Shown piece after piece: positions 1 to 10,057 of a stretch of 34,589 bases of DNA. Location: the NCBI GenBank assembly GCA_936933955.1, contig CAKZIN010000049.1, positions 1 through 34,589 of the forward strand, in the 5' to 3' direction. Made by a program: the position numbers and the translations under genes. Each line of letters starts with the position of its first letter. Within the stretch, counting starts at the first letter, position 1. The DNA comes from an uncultured Sphingopyxis sp. GTDB lineage: Bacteria > Pseudomonadota > Alphaproteobacteria > Sphingomonadales > Sphingomonadaceae. The notes below the pieces were generated by a model. The model made no database searches. It was given only the letters and a program-made list of their open reading frames with translations, and was not told the DNA's origin.

Positions 1-105
1 AAATTCCTGGCGTGGGATGATGACGCCTTCGTGGCTTCTAGTTTTAACTGGCTATTTAATCGAAGGAGCGCCGTTGCGGGCGGCGCTGCGCTCATCGCTC
101 GCTGA
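1..105 (+). pseudogene. Phospholipase-D-like (HKD) protein, C-terminal fragment, probably decayed
   Basis: Frame 1 is open from the window edge to a TGA at 103-105. It reads K-F-L-A-W-D near the start and S-S-F-N-W a few residues later. That is the second half of an HKD signature (HxK, four residues, D, then a G/S-S-x-N turn), as in C-terminal phospholipase-D-like domains of nucleases and some helicase-linked proteins. In these proteins the motif is usually followed by another 30-50 residues. Here the frame stops about 17 residues after the Asn-Trp. Frame 2 meanwhile carries a plausible family tail (Y-L-I-E-G, then L-R-A-A-L, ending at a TGA at 143-145). I therefore infer a frameshift or small deletion just after the motif. 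Most of the gene lies outside the window, so function and decay are both uncertain. Confidence 0.45.
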
Positions 106-145
106 ACTCGGCATCGAGCATGATGGCCGAGCACTGAACGTTTGA

Positions 146-547
146 TCGACGGGCATGGCCGCCTAAGCCTGTCGGCCTTTCTGGCGGTCTAGGATGGGCA
201 AGACTCTGATGTTCATGCGCCACCGTCGCCACCCGCCAGAGGTCAGTCCCGATCTGGGCTCCGGCGCAGGTGATGGTTCGGCATGTCGACGTCGATCATG
301 GATTGGAGTGCACGTCCAGCTGATATCTAAGATTTGTGAGCGGCAGGTCGAATTTCGGCCGAGCTCGATCAGAACCCCGAAGAGCAACAGACGTCCGATT
401 TTAGCGAGCCTTCAAACGGTGATCAGTGACTGCCTTTGGTTTTTCTTGGCCGACACAGCTGCGTGAACGAAGGTCCGGCTATCGCGCTAGGTCAACCAAA
501 TCCTGCCAGTCCGCTACCGGCCCACAAACAGCCGCCGGCCTCCTAGC
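146..547. other. Intergenic stretch with no recognisable gene
   Basis: About 400 bases lie between the HKD fragment and the end of kdpE. Short open frames exist on both strands, but their translations are rich in Arg, Ser and Pro with no family resemblance and no ribosome binding site, so I read them as chance. Base composition looks less GC-rich than the flanking genes, which suits decayed or foreign DNA. I see no convincing terminator for the kdp transcript ending at 548. Confidence 0.5.
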
Positions 548-1252
548 CTATCGTTCGTCGGAGGTCGTTGGACGCAGCACGCGCAGGCGGTAGCCGACGG
601 CGGGTTCGTTGCAGAGGCGTTCTGGGCGGGCGGGGTCGCGTTCGAGGCGTTGGCGAAGCGCGCGCATGGCGACGCGGAGGTAGGCAACGTCCTCCTCGTG
701 CGCCGGACCCCACACCGCGCGCAGCAGTTCGCGGTGGGTAATGACCTTGTCGGGATGCCGCGCGAGCACCGCCAGCAATTCGTATTCGCGCGGGGCAAGG
801 TGAATTTCCTCGCCGCCGCGGGTGACCCGCCGGCGTTCAAGATCGATAAGCACGTCGTCGAAGGCGATCGTCGTCTCGCCGGTCGCCGCGCGGGCGCGCC
901 GCCGCAGCGCGCCGCGCAGGCGTGCCATTAACTCCTCGCCGTCGAACGGCTTGGTCACGTAATCCTCGGCGCCAAGATCGAGTGCGGCCACTTTCTCGTC
1001 GCTGTCGGCGCGCGCGGAAACGACGATCACCGCCGCCTGTCGCGCAAGCTCGGGCACCAGTTCGAGTCCGTCGCGATCGGGGAGGCCGAGGTCGAGAATG
1101 ACCGCGTCGGGATGATCGATGCCGAGCCCGGCGCGTGCTGCGCGCGCATCGCCAGCTTCGACCACGCGTAGCCCGTGCCGTTCGATCAGGCGGCGCAGCA
1201 GTAGACGGATCGCGGCATCGTCGTCGACCACCAGCACCAGCGGCGCAGTCAT
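548..1252 (-). CDS. kdpE: KdpE, response regulator of the kdp operon
   Basis: This is an OmpR/PhoB-type response regulator of 234 residues. The N-terminal receiver domain has the acidic pair near residues 10-12, the phospho-acceptor Asp at about 54 (in I-L-D-L-G-L-P) and the conserved Lys of V-T-K-P-F near residue 100. The C-terminal half is a winged-helix DNA-binding domain (L-A-P-R-E-Y-E-L-L, later V-G-Y-R-L). In this family KdpE is phosphorylated by KdpD at low potassium or osmotic stress and activates kdp transcription. The ATG overlaps the kdpD stop by four bases (ATGA), so the two proteins are probably translationally coupled. Length and gene order are normal for KdpE. Confidence 0.95.
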   Translation of the reverse strand: MTAPLVLVVDDDAAIRLLLRRLIERHGLRVVEAGDARAARAGLGIDHPDAVILDLGLPDRDGLELVPELARQAAVIVVSARADSDEKVAALDLGAEDYVTKPFDGEELMARLRGALRRRARAATGETTIAFDDVLIDLERRRVTRGGEEIHLAPREYELLAVLARHPDKVITHRELLRAVWGPAHEEDVAYLRVAMRALRQRLERDPARPERLCNEPAVGYRLRVLRPTTSDER

Positions 1253-3927
1253 GCCAGTGCGCTCGTGGGGAGGCGGATCAGGCGGTCGTTGTCGAAGGCG
1301 ATGGTGAAGCGCGCGCCGCTCCGGTCGGCGCGGTTGGAGGCAGTGACCCGCAACCCCATCGCCTCCGCGAAACCGCGGACGATGGCGAGGCCGAGCCCCG
1401 ATCCGCCGGTGCGATCGCTGCCATCGGCACGCAGGAAAGTTTCGAAAATCCGCGCTTCCTCGCCTTCGGGGATGCCCGGCCCCTCGTCCTCGATCATCAG
1501 GTCGAGACCGTCAGCGCGGCGTCCGGCGGCGACGCGGATGGCGCCATCGGCAGCGCCGTATTTGGCGGCGTTATCGAGGAGGTTGATGAGAATGTGATGG
1601 AACAATCGCGGGTCGACCTCGACCAGCGGCAGGTCGCTGGCCACAGCGAGGTTGATGCGGTGCCCGGCGAGTTCGACGCGCATGTCGTGCGCCGCGGCGG
1701 CCACCGCATCGGTAAGGTCGGTGGGTTCGAGGCGCACTGCAACGCCGTGGCTTTCGATGCGCGTCATGTCGAGGAGGTTGGCGACAAAGCGGTCCAGCCG
1801 CGCCGCTTCACGGTCGAGCAATGCGACCGTTTCGGCGCCCGGCTCGCCCGCCTTGAGCGCGTCGATGCCGCTCCGCAATGCGGTGAGCGGCGTGCGAATG
1901 TCGTGGCTGACCGACGACAGCAGCGTCGCGCGTAGCTGGTCGCGTTCGCGCAGCTGCTCGATGTCACGCTCCTCGGCCTCGCCACGCTGGCGTTCGAAGG
2001 CGAGGGCAGCCTGATCGACGAGGCTGGCGAGCATCGGCATTGCCTCGGCCGGCAGGGCGGCGCCACTCGCTGGCGCCAGCGCCAGCACCGCTAATGTCCG
2101 ATCCTGGGCGCGCAGCGGGGTGAACAGCCAATCGGAGGACGCCAGCGTGCGCGTGCCGAGCCCTGCCGGCTCGCCATGCGTCGCGCTCCAATCGGCAGCG
2201 ATGAGGTCGGTGCCCGACGGCGCGGTCTGATCGGGCACTGCGGCGAGGGGCTCGAAACCCCGGTCTCCTGCCACCAGCACGACCCCGCGCGCATCAAATA
2301 GGCGGGCGCATTCGGTGGCCAGCGTTTCCGCCTGCGCGCGCGCACCGCTTTGCGCGGACATGGCGCGGGCGAAGCCGGCGAGTGTCCGGCTGGCGCGGGC
2401 GCTGCGCTGCGCGACCTCTGCCTCGGCACCCACGCGCGCGGCGAGTTGGCTGGTGACGAAGGCGACGCCGAGCAGCGCCAACGCGGTGATGACGTTGGCC
2501 GGATCGGCGATGGTAAAGGTGTGGAGCGGCGGCAGGAAGAAGAAGTTGTAGGCGAGCGACGAGGCGAGGCCCGCCACCAATCCCGGCCAGCGCCCGAAAC
2601 GCATCGCCGCGAGCATTACCGGCACAAGGTAGAGCAGCGCCACCACGGCGGTGTCGATGTATCCGCCGAGCCAGCGCGCGAGCAACGTCACCGCCGCGAC
2701 CAGCGCTAGCGACAGGCCGTGGTCGCGTGCGCGCCCGTAGGGGCGAGTGCCTGGCGAGCGGGGGGTGGCGGTGACGAGGCGGCGATCGCTCGCGGCTTCG
2801 ATTGGCAGGACGTGCACCGCAACGCCTGGCGTCTCGCGCACAAGGCGGTCAACGACCGACCCGTGACGCAACTCGAACCACCTGCTCCGCTGGGATTTGC
2901 CGACCACGATCTGCGTCACGCGGCTTTCGGCGGCGAACGCCTTGATCCCGTCGAGCACGTTGGTGGCAGGGATGGTCACGATCTCGCCGCCGAGTTCGGA
3001 GGCGAGGCGGAGCGCATCGGTCACGCGCTGCTGCTCGCCCACGCCGAAGCCAGCGCTGCGCGGCGTTTCGAGGTAAAGCGCGGTCCATGGCGCGCGTTGG
3101 CTGTCGGCGAGGCGCTTGGCGGCGCGGACGAGGTTCTCCGTCCCTGCAAGCTCGCTGACGGCGACCAGCACCCGTTCGCTCGCGCCCCACACGCCAACGG
3201 CGCCCTGCGCGCGCAGATCATCGAGCATGCGCGCGTCGATCGACTGTGCCGCGCGCCGCAGCGCCAGTTCGCGCAAGGCGGACAGGTTGGAGCGAGAGAA
3301 GAAATGACCGAGCGCGCGGGTCGCCTCTTCAGGCACATAGACCTTGCCCGCCTTGAGCCGATCGATCAGTTCATCGGGGGGTAGGTCGACCACCTCGAGC
3401 TCGGCGTCGTCGAGGACATGGTCGGGCACCGTCTCGCGCACGCGGACGCGAGTGAAGCCGGCGACGACGTCGTTGAGGCTCTCGAGGTGCTGGATGTTGA
3501 CCGTGGTAAAGACGTCGATGCCCTTGGCGAGCAGCTCTTCGACGTCGTGCCAGCGTTTGGGATGGCGGCTGCCCGGCGCGTTGGTGTGCGCCAGCTCGTC
3601 GACCAGCACCAGCCGCGGGCGCCGTTCGAGAATGGCGTCGAGGTCCATCTCGGTCAGCGTCTGGTTGCGATAGGCGATCTGCCGCCGGGGCACGATCTCG
3701 AAGCCGTCGGTCAGCGCTTGGGTCTCGGCGCGGCCGTGGGTTTCGACGACGCCGATCACCACGTCGAGACCGTCACGCCGCAGCACTGCGGCGTCGGACA
3801 GCATCTCGTAGGTTTTGCCGACGCCGGGGGAGGCGCCGAGGAACACCTTGAGCCGCCCGCGCCCCTCCGCCCGCGCCGCCTTCAGCAGCGCGTCGGGCGA
3901 CGGGCGGGGCGGCTCGCCGAGGGTCAC
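1249..3927 (-). CDS. kdpD: KdpD, potassium/turgor sensor histidine kinase
   Basis: This 892-residue inner-membrane sensor kinase shows the full KdpD architecture. The N-terminal KdpD domain has a Walker A loop at 31-39 (G-A-S-P-G-V-G-K-T) and a Walker B segment near 105-111. A universal-stress-like domain follows at about 250-375. The DUF4118 four-helix membrane domain lies at about 403-495, then a GAF-like region, a HisKA domain with the phospho-acceptor His at about 675 (S-V-S-H-D-I-R-T-P-L), and a HATPase domain with N-L-L-D-N-A and G-S-G-L-G-L motifs. The start is GTG and overlaps the kdpC stop as GTGA. It phosphorylates KdpE, encoded directly downstream. No missing catalytic residue was noticed. 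Confidence 0.96.
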   Translation of the reverse strand: MTLGEPPRPSPDALLKAARAEGRGRLKVFLGASPGVGKTYEMLSDAAVLRRDGLDVVIGVVETHGRAETQALTDGFEIVPRRQIAYRNQTLTEMDLDAILERRPRLVLVDELAHTNAPGSRHPKRWHDVEELLAKGIDVFTTVNIQHLESLNDVVAGFTRVRVRETVPDHVLDDAELEVVDLPPDELIDRLKAGKVYVPEEATRALGHFFSRSNLSALRELALRRAAQSIDARMLDDLRAQGAVGVWGASERVLVAVSELAGTENLVRAAKRLADSQRAPWTALYLETPRSAGFGVGEQQRVTDALRLASELGGEIVTIPATNVLDGIKAFAAESRVTQIVVGKSQRSRWFELRHGSVVDRLVRETPGVAVHVLPIEAASDRRLVTATPRSPGTRPYGRARDHGLSLALVAAVTLLARWLGGYIDTAVVALLYLVPVMLAAMRFGRWPGLVAGLASSLAYNFFFLPPLHTFTIADPANVITALALLGVAFVTSQLAARVGAEAEVAQRSARASRTLAGFARAMSAQSGARAQAETLATECARLFDARGVVLVAGDRGFEPLAAVPDQTAPSGTDLIAADWSATHGEPAGLGTRTLASSDWLFTPLRAQDRTLAVLALAPASGAALPAEAMPMLASLVDQAALAFERQRGEAEERDIEQLRERDQLRATLLSSVSHDIRTPLTALRSGIDALKAGEPGAETVALLDREAARLDRFVANLLDMTRIESHGVAVRLEPTDLTDAVAAAAHDMRVELAGHRINLAVASDLPLVEVDPRLFHHILINLLDNAAKYGAADGAIRVAAGRRADGLDLMIEDEGPGIPEGEEARIFETFLRADGSDRTGGSGLGLAIVRGFAEAMGLRVTASNRADRSGARFTIAFDNDRLIRLPTSALA

Positions 3928-4499
3928 CGGGCGGGCGCGCGGGCGGCGGCGTCGAGGCGGTGGTTCAGCAGCAGCACGTTGACCCGCGGCTCGCCGACGA
4001 TGCCGAGGCTGGCGTGCTCGACTGAACCGCGCACCAGCGCCTCTACCTGTGCCGGCGGCAAGCCGCGCGCGCTCGCCACCCGACCGGCCTGCGCCAGCGC
4101 GGCGGCAGGGGAGATGTGCGGATCGAGCCCCGAGGCGGAGGCGGTCACGCGGTCGGGGGTCGCTTCGCCGCCCAGCCGCGCCTTGTCCGCCGCCACGCGT
4201 TCGATCAGCGTACGTTCGTTGGGGCCGAGGTTCGAGCCCGACGAGGCGTTGGCGTCATAGCCTTGGCCCGCCGCCGACGGCCGCCCCTGAAAATAGCGCG
4301 GGCTGATGAACGACTGTCCGATCAGCGCCGAGCCGACCACTCGGTCGCCGTCGCGCAGCAGGCTGCCATGGGCTTGCCACGGCATCAACGTCTGCGCGAC
4401 GCCGGTCACCGCCAGCGGATAGGCGAGGCCAAGCAGCAGCGTCAGCAACAGCAGCAAAGTGATCGCCGGCCGGAGCGCGGCACGCAGATCAGCGGTCAT
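3924..4499 (-). CDS. kdpC: KdpC, assembly/affinity subunit of the K+-transporting ATPase
   Basis: This 191-residue subunit has one N-terminal membrane helix (Leu-rich, residues about 10-30) and a periplasmic domain with the family motif Y-F-Q-G-R-P-S-A followed by S-G-S-N-L-G-P. KdpC stabilises the KdpFABC complex and helps present potassium to KdpA. The open frame extends 65 codons further upstream, but that extension overlaps the preceding barrel gene and has no family character. The ATG at 4499 has an AGGA about eight bases ahead and gives the usual length (E. coli about 190). The outer-membrane protein gene stops 13 bases upstream, and the 3' end overlaps kdpD by four bases. Confidence 0.95.
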   Translation of the reverse strand: MTADLRAALRPAITLLLLLTLLLGLAYPLAVTGVAQTLMPWQAHGSLLRDGDRVVGSALIGQSFISPRYFQGRPSAAGQGYDANASSGSNLGPNERTLIERVAADKARLGGEATPDRVTASASGLDPHISPAAALAQAGRVASARGLPPAQVEALVRGSVEHASLGIVGEPRVNVLLLNHRLDAAARAPAR

Positions 4500-4512
4500 C
4501 GCATCGTTCCTA

Positions 4513-5304
4513 TCAAAAGCGGGTGGAGATGCCGAGGTAGAGCTGGGCATCGGGGGTCGCGCGGTTGAGGCCGAAGTTCGCGCCCGCATCGAGCTGAAGG
4601 TTGGGGCGCACCGCCCACGCCAGCGCGACGTCGGCCGAATATTGACGGACGGTGCCGGCGGGGTCGAAGTTCTGCGCGGTCCACAGTTCGGCATAGGCTG
4701 TCAGCGTCGGCGACAGGCTGCGCCCGAGGTTGAGCGCGCCGGCCAACTGGACGTGGTGCCCGCTGCCATCGGCGTCGGCGAGTGCGTCGATTTCGGGCGC
4801 CAGCGTCAGCGTCCAGCCGTCGCCGACAGGGCGCTGAAACGACATAACCAGCCCGCCCTCCCAACGGTCGTTGCCGAGCCCGGTGGCGGCAACCGGCGCC
4901 TTCACAAACGGCACCGCCGCCACCTGCCAGTTGGCGTCGGCGTCGGTGAAGCGATGCTTCAGCCGGACGTAAAGGTCGCCGTTGCCCGACACCTCGCTAC
5001 GCGCGCCGCCGGGGGCGGTGACATCGATGCGCGCATAGGGAAGGATACTGACCTGCAGGTCGGTGCGCTCGCCCAGTCCGAGCTTGATGGTCGGGTTGAT
5101 CGGCGCGAACACCTGCGTCTCGACGCCGAGCGTGCGGTCGATGGTGTAGGCGGCGATGTCGCTTTCGATCTGCACCGCCCCCGCGGGCACGGTGCACGGC
5201 GAGGTCGCCTTGGTCGGCCGGTCGGTGCACAGCGGCGTCGCCTCCTGGGCCCAGGCCGCGCTCGAGCCAAGCAGCGCGAGGAGGGTGATGATGGTCTTGC
5301 GCAT
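4513..5304 (-). CDS. Outer-membrane beta-barrel protein embedded in the kdp operon (PF13557-like)
   Basis: This 263-residue protein has a clear signal peptide ending A-W-A before Q-E (about residues 19-20). It then shows alternating polar/hydrophobic strands and a C-terminal Phe, the usual outer-membrane barrel ending. The mature start (C-T-D-R-P-T-K, then S-P-C-T-V-P-A-G) resembles the PF13557 group, annotated as transporter or MetA-pathway-of-phenol-degradation proteins. The gene sits between kdpB (12-base gap) and kdpC (13-base gap) on the same strand, with an AAGGG ahead of the ATG, so it should be co-transcribed with the pump. A role in potassium passage across the outer membrane is inference from context. 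The family's name does not establish a substrate. Confidence 0.8.
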   Translation of the reverse strand: MRKTIITLLALLGSSAAWAQEATPLCTDRPTKATSPCTVPAGAVQIESDIAAYTIDRTLGVETQVFAPINPTIKLGLGERTDLQVSILPYARIDVTAPGGARSEVSGNGDLYVRLKHRFTDADANWQVAAVPFVKAPVAATGLGNDRWEGGLVMSFQRPVGDGWTLTLAPEIDALADADGSGHHVQLAGALNLGRSLSPTLTAYAELWTAQNFDPAGTVRQYSADVALAWAVRPNLQLDAGANFGLNRATPDAQLYLGISTRF

Positions 5305-5316
5305 GACTGTTGCCCT

Positions 5317-7356
<2,040 letters not shown>

Positions 7357-7371
7357 CGGTCGATCCTTTGC

Positions 7372-9066
7372 TTAGAAGAGCTGGCGGGAAAGCGCGGCGA
7401 GGTGGTCCGCCCCCGGCCCGAGCACGAGGCTCGGCAGGAAGGTCAGACCCCCGACGATGAGGATGATGCCGACCAGCAGCCCGACCCACAGCGGCCCGGT
7501 GGTGGGGAAGCTCCCCGGACCCTCCGGCACGCCCCGTTTGGCGGCGAGCGAGCCCGCGATCGCCAGCATCGGGATGATGACGAAGAAGCGGCCGGCGAAC
7601 ATCGCCACCCCCAGCAGCGCGTTGTAGAAGTCGGTTTTGGCGCTGAGCCCCGCGAATGCCGACCCATTGTTCGCCGCGGCGCTGGTGAAGGCGTAGAGCA
7701 TCTCCGAAAAGCCGTGCGGGCCGTGGTTGAGCGGCCCGGCAAGGCCCGCGGGCAGCACGCTCGCCAGCGCGGTCATGCCGAGGATGACGAGCGGCAGCAC
7801 GGCGATCGCCAGCACCGAGAGTTTGACCTCGCGCGCCTCGATCTTCTTGCCGACATATTCGGGGCTGCGCCCGACCATCAGCCCGGCGACGAAGATGGCG
7901 AGGATGGCGAACAGCAGGAAGCCGTAGAGCCCGGCCCCGACACCGCCGACGACCACTTCGCCCAGCTGCATGTTGAACAGCGGCACGGCGCCGCCCAATG
8001 CGGTAAAGCTGTCGTGCATGGCATTGACCGCGCCGCAGCTCGCCGAGGTGGTGACGCCCGCGAAAAGTGCGGAGGCGGCGATGCCGAAGCGGACTTCCTT
8101 GCCCTCCAGATTGCCGCCGACGAAGCCGAGGTCGTGGAGATGCGGGTTCCCCGCCGCCTCCGCCCAGTAGGCGACGCCGGTGAGCGCGGTGAACAACACC
8201 AGCATCGCGGCCAGAATCGCCCAACCCTGGCGCGTGTTGCCGACCGCCTTGCCGAACACCCAGGTCAGCCCCGCACCACCGGCGAAAATCGCCAGCATCT
8301 GCAGGAGGTTCGACCACGCGTTCGGATTTTCGAACGGGTGCGCACTGTTGGCGTTGAAGAAACCGCCGCCGTTGGTGCCGAGCATCTTGATCGCCTCCTG
8401 GCTGGCGACGGGGCCCACGGCGATGGTCTGACGCGCGCCCTCGAGCGTCACCGCATCGACCGTCCCGGCGAGCGTCTGCGGCACGCCAAGGGCCACGAAA
8501 ACAAGCGCAAGAACGAAGCTCGCCGGCAGCAGGAACCACAGCGACACGCGCGTCATATCCGCCCAGAAATTGCCGACGCCCGCCGCCTCGCGCCGCGCGA
8601 AGCCGCGGATCAGCGCAAAGGCGAGCGCGATGCCGGTGGCGGCCGACAGAAAATTCTGCCCCGTCAGCCCGAGCATTTGCACGGCATGACTCATCGTCGC
8701 CTCACCGGCATAGGCCTGCCAGTTGGTGTTGGTGACGAAGCTGATCGCGGTATTGAAGGCGAGGCCCGGCTCGACGCCCGCGTGCCCCTGCGGATTGAAC
8801 GGCAGCCCCGCCTGAACGCGCTGCAGCACATACAGCAGCACCAGCCCAGCGAGGTTGAACAGCAGCATGGCCACCGCGTAGCCGCGCCAGCTCTGCTCCC
8901 GCGCCGGGTCGACCCCGGCGATACGGAACAGCCCGCGCTCGATCGGCGCGACCAGCCGCGGGGTGCGCCCTTCGTACAGCGCAAAGAGCCATGCGCCGAC
9001 CGGACGCGCCATTGCGGCAGTCAGCGCGACGAAACCGAGGATCAGGATCCAGCCTGAAAGCGTCAT
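7372..9066 (-). CDS. kdpA: KdpA, K+-selective channel subunit of the K+ pump
   Basis: This 564-residue, very hydrophobic inner-membrane protein belongs to the superfamily of potassium transporters and carries the selectivity filter. The highly conserved stretch L-G-T-N-G-G-G-F-F-N-A-N followed by H-P-F-E-N-P is at about 229-247. N-T-A-I-S-F-V-T-N-T-N-W near 105-116 and F-T-S-A-A-A-N-N-G-S-A-F in the second half are further filter loops. The ATG follows a GGAGGG at good distance, 13 bases after the kdpF stop. KdpA binds and translocates K+, driven by KdpB. Length is typical (E. coli 557). Confidence 0.97.
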   Translation of the reverse strand: MTLSGWILILGFVALTAAMARPVGAWLFALYEGRTPRLVAPIERGLFRIAGVDPAREQSWRGYAVAMLLFNLAGLVLLYVLQRVQAGLPFNPQGHAGVEPGLAFNTAISFVTNTNWQAYAGEATMSHAVQMLGLTGQNFLSAATGIALAFALIRGFARREAAGVGNFWADMTRVSLWFLLPASFVLALVFVALGVPQTLAGTVDAVTLEGARQTIAVGPVASQEAIKMLGTNGGGFFNANSAHPFENPNAWSNLLQMLAIFAGGAGLTWVFGKAVGNTRQGWAILAAMLVLFTALTGVAYWAEAAGNPHLHDLGFVGGNLEGKEVRFGIAASALFAGVTTSASCGAVNAMHDSFTALGGAVPLFNMQLGEVVVGGVGAGLYGFLLFAILAIFVAGLMVGRSPEYVGKKIEAREVKLSVLAIAVLPLVILGMTALASVLPAGLAGPLNHGPHGFSEMLYAFTSAAANNGSAFAGLSAKTDFYNALLGVAMFAGRFFVIIPMLAIAGSLAAKRGVPEGPGSFPTTGPLWVGLLVGIILIVGGLTFLPSLVLGPGADHLAALSRQLF

Positions 9067-9079
9067 GACGCGCCCTCCG

Positions 9080-9169
9080 TCAGAACTTCTCGGGGCGCAC
9101 CAGCGCCACCAGCAGATAGAGGAGGAGGCCGAGCGCGGTCAGAGCAGCGAGCAGCAAATCTGGCGCCAT
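9080..9169 (-). CDS. kdpF: KdpF, 29-residue membrane subunit of the K+ pump
   Basis: This tiny gene translates to 29 residues. It begins M-A-P-D, runs through a single Leu/Ala-rich membrane helix including L-L-Y-L-L-V-A-L, and ends V-R-P-E-K-F. The ending R-P-E-K-F is the diagnostic KdpF tail. It lies directly ahead of kdpA (13-base gap) and overlaps the stop of the preceding small gene by one base (TGATG). KdpF is a stabilising single-helix subunit of KdpFABC in E. coli. Size, tail and position make the assignment solid. Confidence 0.92.
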   Translation of the reverse strand: MAPDLLLAALTALGLLLYLLVALVRPEKF

Positions 9170-9252
9170 CACGCCTTCTCCGCCAGCCGCACGTAAGCAA
9201 GGGCCAGCAGCGCCAACCCCACCAAAATCGCCAACCACATAAGGTCGCCCAT
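9169..9252 (-). CDS. 27-residue single-helix membrane peptide upstream of kdpF
   Basis: A 27-residue frame starts M-G-D-L-M-W-L-A, forms one uninterrupted hydrophobic helix (A-I-L-V-G-L-A-L-L-A-L-A-Y-V), and ends R-L-A-E-K-A. It has a strong ribosome binding site (ACGGAGG, about seven bases before the ATG) and is the first gene of the kdp transcript. Its stop overlaps the kdpF start by one base, which suggests coupled translation. The tail is not the KdpF tail, so it is a separate small protein. My recollection is that short unnamed membrane ORFs occur ahead of kdpF in other proteobacteria, but I cannot name a family. It may be an accessory pump subunit or a leader peptide. Confidence 0.7.
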   Translation of the reverse strand: MGDLMWLAILVGLALLALAYVRLAEKA

Positions 9253-9326
9253 CGCCGTCCTCCGTTTACTTAGACGAAGGGCTAGCGCCGGCGGGCGTAA
9301 AGCTTCGAGACGGAGGCGGCCCGATC

Positions 9327-9345
9327 GGCGTAAAGGAACGATAAA
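9327..9345 (-). promoter_or_regulatory. Putative KdpE operator upstream of the kdp operon
   Basis: On the minus strand this reads TTTATCGTTCCTTTACGCC. Recalled side by side, the E. coli KdpE site upstream of kdpFABC (TTTATACTTTTTTTACACC) agrees at 14 of 19 positions, including both T-T-T-A half sites at the same 11-base spacing. It lies about 75 bases ahead of the first small gene, room for a promoter in between. A third TTTACG copy follows at about 20 bases toward the genes. No good -35 box is visible, as expected for an activator-dependent promoter. Confidence 0.6.
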
Positions 9346-9385
9346 GGCGAACGGCGCTGCGCGGCCTGATCGCCCGGCCCGGCGA

Positions 9386-10057
9386 TCAGCCAGCGCGCGC
9401 GAAGCGTTGTATTGCCTGGGTGTCGGCCGCGACGATGAGCAAGTCGCCGGCCTCGACGCGCGTTTCCGGCGTTGCCGCGACGAACGGAGCGGCTCCCCGT
9501 TTCAGACCGACCACCGTCACGCCGAACTCCGCACCCATCATCGTGTCCCCGAGCGCCCGGCCAATCAGGCTGGCAGGCGCGCTGACCTTCGCAACGCCGA
9601 AGCCATCGTTGAAGTCGATATAATCGAGCACCCGCTCCGCCACCTGGTAGGCGACGCGTTCGCCCATCGCGGTCTCGGGATAGACCACATGATTCACGCC
9701 GATGCGGGTCAGCAGTCGCCCGTGTCGCGGCCCGAGCGCCTTGCCCCAGACATCGGGTACGCCGATCTCCACGAGTGCAGAGGCCGCCAAGATGCTCGCC
9801 TCCATGTCATTGCCGATGCCGACGACGGCATGCGGCATTCGATCGACACCCAGATCGCGCAATACTGCATCATCGGTACCGTCCGCCTCAACCGCGTGTG
9901 CGAGCCGATCGCGCCATCCGGCAACGACGGCGCCATCTTCATCGATCCCCAGCACCTCGTGCCCCAGCCGCGTCAATGCGTCGGCGACAGACCCGCCAAA
10001 GCGTCCCAGCCCGACGACCGCGATGGTTTGCGGTTTGCTTTTGCCATCACCCCACAA
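9386..10057 (-). CDS. ktrA: KtrA/TrkA-type RCK subunit of a K+ channel
   Basis: This is a cytoplasmic gating subunit of about 223 residues. An N-terminal Rossmann RCK domain carries the nucleotide loop V-G-L-G-R-F-G-G near residue 15 and the acidic strand end G-I-D-E-D. A C-terminal RCK_C (TrkA_C) domain follows from about residue 140. The open frame runs upstream to 10120, but no ATG fits. A TTG at 10057 (or 10060) sits seven (or four) bases after a strong GGAGGAG, so I choose TTG at 10057. This start lies inside the end of the channel gene, an 11-base overlap that implies coupling. In this family ATP/ADP or NAD(H) binding opens the partner KtrB/TrkH channel. Confidence 0.88.
   Translation of the reverse strand: MWGDGKSKPQTIAVVGLGRFGGSVADALTRLGHEVLGIDEDGAVVAGWRDRLAHAVEADGTDDAVLRDLGVDRMPHAVVGIGNDMEASILAASALVEIGVPDVWGKALGPRHGRLLTRIGVNHVVYPETAMGERVAYQVAERVLDYIDFNDGFGVAKVSAPASLIGRALGDTMMGAEFGVTVVGLKRGAAPFVAATPETRVEAGDLLIVAADTQAIQRFARAG

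Noticed and set aside
9368..9387. Hairpin GATCGCC/GGCGATC at the ktrA stop as an intrinsic terminator
   Set aside because: The stem is only seven base pairs, includes coding bases and has no T-run after it, so I do not list it as a terminator.
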